Source of the DNA: Synergistetes bacterium ADurb.Bin155
GTDB taxonomy: Bacteria; Synergistota; Synergistia; Synergistales; Thermovirgaceae
DNA length: 60,596 bases
Assembly (NCBI GenBank): GCA_002070395.1
Contig: MWDE01000013.1
Span: forward strand, 1 to 60,596
Direction of reading: 5' to 3'
Position numbers and translations under genes: made by a program. The notes under the pieces were generated by a model that saw only the letters and a list, made by a program, of their open reading frames with translations, was not told where the DNA came from and searched no databases. Below, in pieces: positions 26,457 through 34,413 of the stretch (position 1 is its first letter; each line of letters starts with the position of its first letter).

Positions 26457-27863
26457 ATGCTGGTTCCCTTGGGAAAAAGCCGTTGCCTCTTCGGTACCGA
26501 CGGTATCAGGGATGTGGCCAACCGAGGTCTCATGACCCCGGAGATGGCGCTGCGGCTCGGCCGGTCCTACGCCCTTTTTCTCATTGAGAGGGGGGTATCC
26601 CGCCCGACCATCGCCATCGGGAGGGACACGAGGCGTTCCGGGTACATGATCGAAATGGCCCTGGTCTCGGGTTTGCTCTCGGCCGGCGCCGAGGTGGCCT
26701 CCCTGGGTGTGATCCCGACCCCCGGCGTGAGCTTCGCCGTCAAGAGGCTTTCCTGCGACGGTGGAGCCGTGGTGAGCGCCTCTCACAATCCCTTCGAATA
26801 CAACGGTATAAAGTTCCTGGGCAAGGATGGCGGAAAGCTGGGCGACGAAGAGGAGGCTGAGATCGAGGATTACCTGGCCGATGTCGTTTTCGATGAGTGG
26901 CGGCCCACCGGGTCGTCGATAGGTTCGGTATCACCCAGGCCTGAGATCCTCCATGAGTATACGGAGAATCTCGTAAGGACCTGTTGCCTTGGTGCGGATC
27001 CGGAGCTCTCCATCGTGGTCGACTGCGCCCACGGGGCCGCCTCGGAGGCTGCCGCCCTGGTCTTCGGAAGGTGTTTCAAGAAGGCCGCCCTTATCTCCGA
27101 TAGGCCTGACAGGTACAACATCAATGATGGCTGCGGCGTTATCCATATCGATAATGTGGCCACCAGTGTCCTTTCCGGGGGCTATTCCCTGGGGATGGCC
27201 CTTGACGGCGATGCCGACAGGGTCCTTTTCGTTGATCCCAGGGGCAGGGTGATCGATGGCGACATCATCCTCTGGGTCCTCGGGAGATGGCTCCTTTCCG
27301 AAGGAAAGCTTGGTAACGGTGTCGTCGCGACGGTAATGAGCAATAAGGCCCTGGAGGAGAAGCTCTCTCAGGAAGGGATAACGCTACGGCGCTGCCCCGT
27401 CGGGGACAGGTACGTGCTGGACGCAATGAGGTTGTCGGGGTCGAACCTCGGCGGCGAACAGTCGGGCCATATCATCGCCTACGACTTCTTCCCCACCGGC
27501 GACGGCCTCGGTTCCGGACTCCTTTTCCTCTCGGCCTGCGCCCGACTTGGAGAGGATACGGACACCCTGGTCGACCGGTTCGAAAGGTATCCCCAGGTGC
27601 TTAAGAATTTTCATGCCCGTGACAAGGATGCCTTTCTCACCCACTCCGAAGTGCGGGAGGCCATCAGCAAAGCCTCCCTCGACCTGGGGGACCTGGGTAG
27701 GATACTGGTCAGGCCCTCCGGCACGGAACCGCTCGTGCGCGTCCTTATTGAGGCCAGGGATGACACTTTACTAGAAGCGGTTTCGGGTACGCTCTTTGAA
27801 AGAATAGCGAAGGTCGCCTCTAGCGCCGCTTTCGGCGGCCTCGGAGGAGGTGAAGAGCCTTGA
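26457..27863 (+). CDS. glmM: Phosphoglucosamine mutase
   Basis: GlmM converts glucosamine-6-phosphate to glucosamine-1-phosphate on the way to UDP-GlcNAc. The N-terminus CLFGTDGIRDVAN, the phosphoserine loop VVSASHNPFEYNGIKF (about residue 100), the metal loop DGDADRVLF (about residue 248) and the phosphate-binding RPSGTEPLVRV near the end are all intact. ATG 26457 has AAAGGAGTG upstream and gives the canonical length of 468. In several Firmicutes GlmM is bound and inhibited with CdaA, which fits the neighbours here. Confidence 0.97.
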   Translation: MLVPLGKSRCLFGTDGIRDVANRGLMTPEMALRLGRSYALFLIERGVSRPTIAIGRDTRRSGYMIEMALVSGLLSAGAEVASLGVIPTPGVSFAVKRLSCDGGAVVSASHNPFEYNGIKFLGKDGGKLGDEEEAEIEDYLADVVFDEWRPTGSSIGSVSPRPEILHEYTENLVRTCCLGADPELSIVVDCAHGAASEAAALVFGRCFKKAALISDRPDRYNINDGCGVIHIDNVATSVLSGGYSLGMALDGDADRVLFVDPRGRVIDGDIILWVLGRWLLSEGKLGNGVVATVMSNKALEEKLSQEGITLRRCPVGDRYVLDAMRLSGSNLGGEQSGHIIAYDFFPTGDGLGSGLLFLSACARLGEDTDTLVDRFERYPQVLKNFHARDKDAFLTHSEVREAISKASLDLGDLGRILVRPSGTEPLVRVLIEARDDTLLEAVSGTLFERIAKVASSAAFGGLGGGEEP

Positions 27864-28795
27864 TGGGGGACCGGGGCAGAAAATGTCTTTTTCCCGTGGC
27901 GGGAATGGGCACGAGGTTCCTCCCCGCCACGAAGGAGATACCCAAAGAGATGCTTCCCCTCATCGACAAGCCCATCATCCAGTACGGAGTCGAAGAGGCA
28001 GTCCGGTCGGGCTGCGTCGAGATCGTCTTCGTCACCGGCAGGGGTAAAAGAGCCATTGAGGATCACTTTGACAGGTCCATCGAACTCGAGCAGCTGCTCC
28101 TTGAAAAGGGCAAGGCCGACTGCGCCCGGATCGTGAAAGAGATAAGCGAGATGGCTGATTTCGCCTATGTGAGGCAGCCCGAACCCCTCGGGCTAGGGCA
28201 CGCTGTCCTCTGCGGCGAACCCTTCTGTAGGGGAGAGCCTTTCGGGGTCATCCTCCCCGACGACGTAATGATCAGTCCGCCGGGTTCGCCGCCAGTGCTG
28301 GAACAGCTTTTCCTGGTTCACGATAGGATGGGGGGGTCCGTGGTCGCCCTCGAGGAGGTCCCCTTGGAGGAGGCAGGCAGGTACGGGATGATCAAAGGCG
28401 AACTGGTCGAAAAGGGTCTTTTCAGGATAGAGGACCTGGTGGAAAAACCCGGGCCCGGCGGGGTACCAAGCCGTTACGCGGTGATGGGCCGTTACGTCCT
28501 TTCGCCGACGATTTTCCGTCATCTGAAGAGTTCCGCCGCCGGGGCAGGGGATGAGATACAGCTCACCGACGCCCTAAAAGTCCTGGCGAAGGATGAGCCC
28601 CTCTGGGGAGTCCTGTACGAGGGCGAGAGGTTTGATTGCGGAACCATAGAGAACTGGCTGAAAGCCACGCTGGGCATGGCCCTGGAGCGGGAGGATCTGC
28701 GGGACATCGTCTTTTGTGAACTCAAGCGGCTCGGTGTCCTGGTAGGAGGTGATGGGGCGGCGGTCAGTGAAGATGGGAACGTGCGGTCGTCCTAG
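27860..28795 (+). CDS. galU: UTP-glucose-1-phosphate uridylyltransferase, stop codon overlapping the glmS ribozyme
   Basis: GalU makes UDP-glucose. Motifs are FPVAGMGTRFLPATK with IPKEMLPLIDKPIIQY (nucleotide and sugar binding), VRQPEPLGLGHAVLC, ILPDDVM, and VEKPGPGGVPSRYAVMGRY. TTG 27860 is best spaced from GGAGG; ATG 27863 is also possible. Both overlap the glmM stop. The gene lies between glmM and glmS, so it is probably on their transcript. Its stop codon TAG (28793-28795) ends on the first nucleotide after the predicted glmS ribozyme cleavage site. GlcN6P-dependent cleavage would therefore leave a non-stop galU message. Confidence 0.94.
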   Translation: MMGDRGRKCLFPVAGMGTRFLPATKEIPKEMLPLIDKPIIQYGVEEAVRSGCVEIVFVTGRGKRAIEDHFDRSIELEQLLLEKGKADCARIVKEISEMADFAYVRQPEPLGLGHAVLCGEPFCRGEPFGVILPDDVMISPPGSPPVLEQLFLVHDRMGGSVVALEEVPLEEAGRYGMIKGELVEKGLFRIEDLVEKPGPGGVPSRYAVMGRYVLSPTIFRHLKSSAAGAGDEIQLTDALKVLAKDEPLWGVLYEGERFDCGTIENWLKATLGMALEREDLRDIVFCELKRLGVLVGGDGAAVSEDGNVRSS

Positions 28796-28937
28796 CGCCA
28801 GAACTGGCCTGGCCAGTTGACGAGGTCCGGGGAGCATCGAAAATTCGGCGGATGCCCCGGTGGCACCGACGGAGAGGCCATGAAGCCGCGCCACAAAACC
28901 GGGGAGCGATCCCCGGGACAAAGGGAGCGGCATCCGT
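28795..28937 (+). ncRNA. glmS ribozyme/riboswitch (GlcN6P-activated self-cleaving)
   Basis: The RNA begins TA|GCGCCAGAACTGGC; known glmS ribozymes cleave 5' to this G. P1 is AACTGGC/GCCAGTT (28802-28808 with 28812-28818, loop of three). The core segments GACGAGG (28819), ATCGA (28836) and TTCGGCGGATG (28844) are present, with P2 CCGGGG/CCCCGG (28827-28832 with 28855-28860). P4 is GCCGC/GCGGC, P4.1 is CCGGGG/CCCCGG with loop AGCGAT (28899-28916), then GACAAAGG (28917). P3 is probably ACGGA/TCCGT. It lies directly upstream of glmS, the expected target. Cleavage is expected between A28794 and G28795. Confidence 0.93.
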
Positions 28938-28973
28938 TTTTTTATGCGATTGAAAGGCGGTGCCCAGACAGTA

Positions 28974-30806
28974 ATGTGCGGGATCGTTGGTTATGTCGGC
29001 GGACAGGAGGCCCGTGAAGTCCTCATCGACGGGCTGAAGAGACTTGAGTATCGAGGCTATGACTCGGCGGGCCTTGCCTTGGGGTCAGGCAAGGATCTCC
29101 TCATCATTAAGGAGGTCGGCAAGGTGGAAGACCTCGAGAGGATGCTTCAAAAGGTCCCCGCAGGTTACCACCAGGGGATCGGTCACACGCGCTGGGCCAC
29201 CCATGGCGGGGTCTCCCAGGCCAATGCCCACCCCCATAAGGACGGCAAAGGTCAGTTTGCCTTGGTGCACAACGGGATCATAGAAAATTTTTCGGAACTC
29301 CGGGAAGAACTCGAAAGGAAGGGCGTGGTTTTCCTATCCGAGACGGATACGGAGGCTATCGTCCATCTCGTCGCAACGTCCTTCTCCCGGACGGGTGACA
29401 TCCTGGAAACGCTGGTATACCTCCAGAAGAGGCTGAGGGGGACCTTCGCCCTGGCGCTGATGCAGCAGGGCCTTCCCGACAGGATCTACACCATCCGGAG
29501 AGGCTCCCCCCTCGTCCTGGGATCGGGTAATGGGGAGGCTTTCTGCGCTTCGGACATTCCGGCCTTTCTGCCCTATACGAGGAGGATCCAGTACCCGGAG
29601 GAGGGCGATATAGCGGAGATATCCCCGGGCGGGATCAGGATATGGGATGAGAAGGGCCGTCCCGTGGAGAGGTCTGTCGTTACCGTCGACTGGGATGTGT
29701 CGATGACAGAAAAGTCGGGTTTTTCCCATTACATGCTCAAGGAGATCCACGAGCAGGGAACGGTACTCCGCCGTTCCCTGAAGGGCAGAGTTGTCGACGG
29801 GAAAACGATGATATCCGGGGAACTGGGCTGGAACGTCGAAATGGTATCCAAATGGAAGAAGGTCCACATTGTCGCCTGTGGGTCCTCTTATTACTCGGCC
29901 CTGGTAGCCGAAAGGCTCCTGGAAAAATGGACCGATCTCGAGATCAAGGTGGACATAGCCTCGGAGTACAGGTACCGCCATGTCGCCTGCGATCCCACGA
30001 CGTTGGCCGTCTTCGTCTCCCAATCCGGTGAGACGGCGGATACGCTGGCGGCGCTGCGCAAGGCGAGGGCCGCCGGGGCGCACTGTCTGGCCATAACAAA
30101 CGTGAGAGGCTCCACCCTGGCCAGGGAGGTTCACAGCGTGTTACTCCTCAAGGCCGGCCCGGAGATAGGCGTGGCGGCTACCAAGAGCTTCACCGGCCAG
30201 TTAGCGGCCCTTTTCCTGGTGGCCCTTCAACTGGGGAGCATGAGAGGGATCCTGGCTCCCCACGAAGAAGAACGGCTGGTCAATGAACTGATCCGGATCC
30301 CCTACAAGGTGGAACTCCTCCTGGAGAAGGATGGTGAGATCAAGGAGATTGCGAGGAAATACGCACAGAATAAGAACATGCTTTTCATCGGCAGGGGGAT
30401 GTCCTTCCCCGTCGCGCAGGAGGGTGCCCTCAAGCTGAAGGAGGTTTCCTACATTCATGCCGAGGCTCTCGCCGCGGGAGAGATGAAGCACGGTCCCATA
30501 GCCCTGCTGGAGCCGGGGGTGCCGGTCCTGGCGGTCATACCTAAGGATAGCCTTTACGAAAAGACTCTCTCGAACATACAGGAGATCAAGGCGAGGAATG
30601 CGTCGCTGATAGCGGTGTGCACCGAGGGGGACCGTTTTGTCCCCGAACAGGCCGGTTCGGTCATAGAGACCCCATGGACCGACGAGGAATTCACCCCCTT
30701 CCTCTCGGTGATACCCCTGCAGTTACTGTCTTTCCACATAGCGTTGATCCTCGGGAGGGAGATCGACCAGCCCCGCAACCTGGCAAAGAGCGTCACCGTA
30801 GAGTAG
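28974..30806 (+). CDS. glmS: Glutamine-fructose-6-phosphate aminotransferase
   Basis: GlmS makes glucosamine-6-phosphate from fructose-6-phosphate and glutamine, the first committed step to UDP-GlcNAc. ATG 28974 is fixed by the catalytic cysteine that must follow the initiator (MCGIVGYVG). Glutaminase landmarks are RLEYRGYDSAG, HTRWATHGG and LVHNGIIENF. The isomerase half has two SIS domains with VACGSSYYSA, SQSGETADTLAALR and ATKSFTGQ, and ends PRNLAKSVTVE. The glmS ribozyme occupies the leader. A run of seven Ts (28937-28943) sits between the ribozyme and the weak ribosome-binding site (AAGGCGG). Confidence 0.98.
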   Translation: MCGIVGYVGGQEAREVLIDGLKRLEYRGYDSAGLALGSGKDLLIIKEVGKVEDLERMLQKVPAGYHQGIGHTRWATHGGVSQANAHPHKDGKGQFALVHNGIIENFSELREELERKGVVFLSETDTEAIVHLVATSFSRTGDILETLVYLQKRLRGTFALALMQQGLPDRIYTIRRGSPLVLGSGNGEAFCASDIPAFLPYTRRIQYPEEGDIAEISPGGIRIWDEKGRPVERSVVTVDWDVSMTEKSGFSHYMLKEIHEQGTVLRRSLKGRVVDGKTMISGELGWNVEMVSKWKKVHIVACGSSYYSALVAERLLEKWTDLEIKVDIASEYRYRHVACDPTTLAVFVSQSGETADTLAALRKARAAGAHCLAITNVRGSTLAREVHSVLLLKAGPEIGVAATKSFTGQLAALFLVALQLGSMRGILAPHEEERLVNELIRIPYKVELLLEKDGEIKEIARKYAQNKNMLFIGRGMSFPVAQEGALKLKEVSYIHAEALAAGEMKHGPIALLEPGVPVLAVIPKDSLYEKTLSNIQEIKARNASLIAVCTEGDRFVPEQAGSVIETPWTDEEFTPFLSVIPLQLLSFHIALILGREIDQPRNLAKSVTVE

Positions 30807-30812
30807 AAGGCA

Positions 30813-31928
30813 TCACGGGAGCCGGTGGGACGGGTCGGCCCCGTCCCGCAGCGGTTCCATGGTGAAGGGGTAGTAGATCCTCAGGTGAGTGATGCCCTCA
30901 AGAGCGTGGTCCTGCCTGCCGGAAAGAGCCGGCATCTTCCCCCAGGGTCCTCCCTTCGACCTGGCGAGGACAAGGGGTTTACGCCCGTAACTAGACCACA
31001 GGTCCCACAGCACCTCACCCCTGGCCGGCCCGGGCAGGAGCCCGCCGGAAAACAGGGGGCCTGTCCCCTTGAGGTCGACCTTTCCCATCTCGGGGCCGAT
31101 GATCATCCATTGAGTCATCTTCCATGCCCCGAGCATCTCGCGGGAAAAGGCATGCTCCAGCGGGATGATCTGGAAACCTCCCACCAACCCCTCCGGCGAG
31201 GTGCAGACATCTATGACGCCGGGGTGGTTCGCCCTTATTCTGCCCGTATCCTGGAAGATCGTCCCGTCGAAACGCCCCGTACCGCCGAGGGGTCTTATCA
31301 CCCTTCCGAGCACCCTCACCCCGTCGCCGTACCATGCCGTCACACGCCCCCCCGGGCGGTTCTCCAACTCAACGAAGTAGGGGCACGGAAGAGGATCGGC
31401 CATGATCTTCATGACATCTCCTTTTCGGGGCGCGTCCTTCGCCAGGTAGGGACCGCCGTCGCTACGCTCGAAGACGACCCTGCTGCCGACCGGGGTCGCG
31501 GACTGGGTATCGGTCACGATAGCCGCACCAGGGCCTGCGGCGGGAGCGATGGTCTCTTCGGGCAAAAGGCTTATGGTCCTCCCCTTTCCCTTTTCAACCG
31601 ACAGGAGGATATGGATGGCGTTCACCGCACTCGCCACCACACCCTGCTCCCTCCCCCAGGCTGACGCGGTGAAGCTCGGCCACCGGCTGTTGATGGGGAG
31701 GTCTTTCACCCTCCCCAGCACTGTTTTTTGGCCGTCTTCTCTTCGGACGGTGATCGCCCCCCCGGGAGTGAGTTCGACGGTTATCGTGAAGGAACCATCC
31801 AGAATGCCGGTGGAGGGGGGGAGGGCCGCAGCGGAGGCAAGGGCCGGCGGAAGGTCCGCGGCCAGGAAGAGGGGCAAGATCATTGTCAAGAAATTCATTA
31901 TCGATTTCCGGGACGCTCTCCTCCTCAT
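30813..31928 (-). CDS. Exported protein of unknown function, PerR-linked
   Basis: I do not recognise this family. The 371 residues begin with a basic stretch and a hydrophobic signal (MNFLTMILPLFLAADLPPALASA), so it is exported. The body is rich in Gly, Pro and beta-strand-like segments (for example GSFTITVELTPGGAITVRRE and VRVLGRVIRPLGG), suggesting a beta-sandwich of repeated units. ATG 31928 has AGGTGA upstream. It is the last gene of a minus-strand unit with a small membrane protein (four bases upstream) and perR. It ends six bases from glmS, convergent. An 8-bp stem, GGGACGGG/CCCGTCCC (30827-30847), in its last codons might act in termination. Confidence 0.6.
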   Translation of the reverse strand: MRRRASRKSIMNFLTMILPLFLAADLPPALASAAALPPSTGILDGSFTITVELTPGGAITVRREDGQKTVLGRVKDLPINSRWPSFTASAWGREQGVVASAVNAIHILLSVEKGKGRTISLLPEETIAPAAGPGAAIVTDTQSATPVGSRVVFERSDGGPYLAKDAPRKGDVMKIMADPLPCPYFVELENRPGGRVTAWYGDGVRVLGRVIRPLGGTGRFDGTIFQDTGRIRANHPGVIDVCTSPEGLVGGFQIIPLEHAFSREMLGAWKMTQWMIIGPEMGKVDLKGTGPLFSGGLLPGPARGEVLWDLWSSYGRKPLVLARSKGGPWGKMPALSGRQDHALEGITHLRIYYPFTMEPLRDGADPSHRLP

Positions 31929-31932
31929 TGTC

Positions 31933-32199
31933 TCACCTGTTCCTTGAAGGGTCGTTCCAGCCGGTCTTCTTGGGGTAAAAGAAAAGGAGGGCGAAGATGA
32001 TGGCGGGCACCAGGGGAGCCAGGGCTATCCAGAGGGGCGCGCAAAAGAAAAGGGTGAGGGATGAGAAAAGAAGAAAAAATAAAAGCGATCCCCAGAAGGC
32101 CGATGGGCGGACCCGGCTTTCGCTCCTGGAGACCAGCACCCCCAGGATCATGGACGAGAAGAAGAAAAAGATGGTCAGTGCCATGGGGATGCGGAACAT
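31933..32199 (-). CDS. Small membrane protein of unknown function
   Basis: This is an 88-residue hydrophobic protein with an N-terminal helix (ALTIFFFFSSMILGVLV), a central one (FWGSLLFFLLFSSLTLFFCA) and a third (PLWIALAPLVPAIIFALLFFY), ending in a short charged tail. The ATG lies three bases after the perR stop with no ribosome-binding site of its own, so translation is probably coupled to perR. No family is recognised. A second ATG 15 bases further on is an alternative start. Confidence 0.6.
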   Translation of the reverse strand: MFRIPMALTIFFFFSSMILGVLVSRSESRVRPSAFWGSLLFFLLFSSLTLFFCAPLWIALAPLVPAIIFALLFFYPKKTGWNDPSRNR

Positions 32200-32202
32200 G
32201 GT

Positions 32203-32661
32203 TCAGTGGGCGCGGGTGGCCTTCCTTGGCCTGGCGCCGGTTATTTCTCGCCCGCTACAGGCACGGCAGATGCCATAACAGTAAACCTGTACCGCATCGA
32301 GGTCGTGGGGGACCGATCTCCTTATCCTGTTCAGGATCCCCTTTTCCAGGGGTATGTCCTCCAGGGCCCCGCACTTCGAGCAGAGGAAATGTGCGTGGGG
32401 GGTCGGGTCGGGGTCGAAGAAAACCCTGCGATCGTCAATGGAGAGTATCTGAAGAAGTCCCGCGTCACGGAGTATCTGGGCGGTGCTGTAGATGGTGGCA
32501 AAGGAAATGGTGGGGTAGATCTCCTTCATCTCGCGGAAGATCTTCTCCGCCGAGGGGTGGTCTTTCCGGTCCTCGAGGAGCTTGAGTATGGCGATCCTCT
32601 GGGAGGTGATCTTCAAGCCCCTGCTCCTGATACGTTCGATCCCGTCCTCGACGGTCCACAT
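32203..32661 (-). CDS. perR: Fur-family regulator, PerR-like
   Basis: This metal-dependent repressor has an N-terminal winged helix (ITSQRIAILKLLE, HPSAEKIFREMK, ISFATIYSTAQILRDAGLL) and a C-terminal dimerisation domain. Two CxxC pairs, CSKC and CRAC, form the structural zinc site. The regulatory-metal histidines in PHAHFLC and an Asp in GALEDI, where PerR has Asp and Fur typically Glu, favour a peroxide sensor. ATG 32661 is chosen because AGGAGG is nine bases upstream; ATG 32682 would place that motif inside the gene. An extended -10-like TGGTAAACT lies upstream (about 32717-32725). It leads the three-gene minus-strand unit. Confidence 0.88.
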   Translation of the reverse strand: MWTVEDGIERIRSRGLKITSQRIAILKLLEDRKDHPSAEKIFREMKEIYPTISFATIYSTAQILRDAGLLQILSIDDRRVFFDPDPTPHAHFLCSKCGALEDIPLEKGILNRIRRSVPHDLDAVQVYCYGICRACSGREITGARPRKATRAH

Positions 32662-32763
32662 GCTCCAAGACCTCCTCTTCATTCATACGGCCCCTCGGAG
32701 TGACGCAGCCTCCATGAAGTTTACCATATCAAGACAGTGGCGACACCGGACGTTCCCCCCTCC

Positions 32764-32794
32764 TTGACACTCTGACCACCGGTGAGGCTATAAT
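32764..32794 (+). promoter_or_regulatory. Promoter of tRNA-Gln
   Basis: Perfect TTGACA (32764-32769) and TATAAT (32789-32794) are 19 bases apart, a slightly long spacing. Transcription would begin a few bases before the tRNA at 32811. Confidence 0.75.
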
Positions 32795-32810
32795 TGCGAG
32801 GTTCGACCAT

Positions 32811-32885
32811 TGGGGTGTAGCCAAGTCGGCAAGGCGACGGACTTTGGATCCGTGATCGCTGGTTCGAATCCAGCCACCCCAGCCA
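32811..32885 (+). tRNA. tRNA-Gln (anticodon TTG)
   Basis: This is a 75-nt cloverleaf: acceptor TGGGGTG/CACCCCA, anticodon stem ACGGA/TCCGT with loop CTTTGGA (anticodon TTG at 32844-32846), T-arm GCTGG-TTCGAAT-CCAGC, discriminator G and encoded CCA. It has its own promoter and terminator. Confidence 0.96.
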
Positions 32886-32896
32886 GTCGGCTGGTC

Positions 32897-32936
32897 CAGG
32901 GGAAGCCTCGGCTTCCCCTGCTTTGTTGTGCTTTTT
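32897..32936 (+). terminator. Intrinsic terminator after tRNA-Gln
   Basis: A 10-bp stem CAGGGGAAGC/GCTTCCCCTG with loop CTCG is followed by T-rich sequence ending in six Ts. Confidence 0.85.
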
Positions 32937-33009
32937 TGGCTGAAGTCGGACCAGCCGTGTTAAAATCAAAAAGGAACAGTTCAAAAAGGATAATGATCAG
33001 GGGGTGAGG

Positions 33010-34413
33010 ATGATCGTCATGGCTGTCCCCGGCACAGGAGTCCTGGTCCTGGCGGCCGGCAAGGGTACGCGTATGAAGAGCGACACCCCCAAGGTCCTTC
33101 TCGAACTGCTGGACGAGCCGCTCCTCTTTTACCCTATGAACTCGACGGACGACCCTGGCTTCTCCGGCAGGGCGGTGGTGGTGGGATATGGGAGCGAGGC
33201 CGTTTCCCGATACCTCGTAGAGGCGTGGCCGGGGACGGAAATGATCGTTCAGCGGGAACAGCTCGGTACGGGCCATGCCGTTTTCACGGCCCGCGAGTGG
33301 GTCTCGCGGTTCGAACGGGTGATCATCATCCCCGGGGATGTCCCCCTGATGGCCAAAGAGACGCTGACCCGGCTCAACACCAGGAATATCGAGGCCGATG
33401 AGGACTGTACCTTTCTGGTCTTCGAGCCCTCGGACCCGACGGGTTACGGGCGCGTCCTCGATACGGACAGGGGTTTCAGGATCATAGAAGAGAAGGACGC
33501 CCTTGAGCACGAAAAGAAATGCTGCAGGGTCAACAGCGGGGTTTATGTCTTCCGGTCAGGGCCCCTTCTGGAGCAACTGGAGAATATCGGCAGGGAGAAC
33601 TCCCAAGGGGAGTATTACCTCACCGACGTCATCCACAGGCTCTGTGAAGGTGAAAAAAGGGTCGGGATAATGACCTGTCCCGACCCCGATGAGATGGAAG
33701 GCGTCAACGACCCCCTGCAGCTGGACAGGGTCTCAAGGATCCTGAGGGGGCGTATTCTCGACCGCCATATGAGAAATGGACTTAAGTGCGTCGATTCCCA
33801 GACCGTGTGGATCGGCCCCGGGGTGGTATTAGGTGATGATGTAACGGTCGAACCCTTCGTGCAGGTTTGGGGGGCATCGAAGATAGGCGATCGCTCCAGG
33901 CTAGGCAGTTTCTCTATTGTCAGGAACAGCGTTTTGGGCGAAAATGTCCACCTGTTGGGGCACGTGGTGATCAGCGACAGTGTAGCGAGGGACAATTCCA
34001 CCCTTGGCCCCTTCACCTTCGTCAGGGACGGTTCGGTGCTGGGTGAGGGGGCTTTCGCCGGCAAGTTTGTGGAGATCAAAAAAAGCATCATCGGGGAAAG
34101 ATCCAAGATCCCTCACCTGTCCTATATCGGGGATGCCACGGTGGGGAAAGGGAGCAACATAGGGGCCGGCACCGTGACCTGCAACTTTGACGGGAAAAAG
34201 AAGAATCCCACCACCATAGGTGAAGATTGCTTTGTGGGCAGCGACACCATGCTGGTGGCCCCCGTCTCGTTGGGCGACGGTTGCTACACCGCGGCCGGAT
34301 CGGTCATCACGAAGGACGTCCCCGCCGAAAGCCTGGCCATCGGGAGAGCCAGGCAGAAGAATATCGAGGGGTGGGCTCTCAAAAGAAAGAAGACCGACGG
34401 GGGAGGAGAATGA
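33010..34413 (+). CDS. glmU: Bifunctional GlmU (GlcN-1-P acetyltransferase / GlcNAc-1-P uridylyltransferase)
   Basis: GlmU completes UDP-GlcNAc synthesis. The N-terminal uridylyltransferase domain has VLVLAAGKGTRMKS, QLGTGHAV, GDVPLM and NSGVYVF. The C-terminal left-handed beta-helix acetyltransferase has hexapeptide repeats, EIKKSIIGERSKIPHLSYIGD, NIGAGTVTCNFDG and the acetyl-CoA segment AAGSVITKDVP. Several starts are possible (GTG 33004, ATG 33010, ATG 33019); ATG 33010 is used. The stop overlaps the prs start (ATGA). With GlmS and GlmM also in the window, the pathway from fructose-6-phosphate is complete. Confidence 0.96.
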   Translation: MIVMAVPGTGVLVLAAGKGTRMKSDTPKVLLELLDEPLLFYPMNSTDDPGFSGRAVVVGYGSEAVSRYLVEAWPGTEMIVQREQLGTGHAVFTAREWVSRFERVIIIPGDVPLMAKETLTRLNTRNIEADEDCTFLVFEPSDPTGYGRVLDTDRGFRIIEEKDALEHEKKCCRVNSGVYVFRSGPLLEQLENIGRENSQGEYYLTDVIHRLCEGEKRVGIMTCPDPDEMEGVNDPLQLDRVSRILRGRILDRHMRNGLKCVDSQTVWIGPGVVLGDDVTVEPFVQVWGASKIGDRSRLGSFSIVRNSVLGENVHLLGHVVISDSVARDNSTLGPFTFVRDGSVLGEGAFAGKFVEIKKSIIGERSKIPHLSYIGDATVGKGSNIGAGTVTCNFDGKKKNPTTIGEDCFVGSDTMLVAPVSLGDGCYTAAGSVITKDVPAESLAIGRARQKNIEGWALKRKKTDGGGE

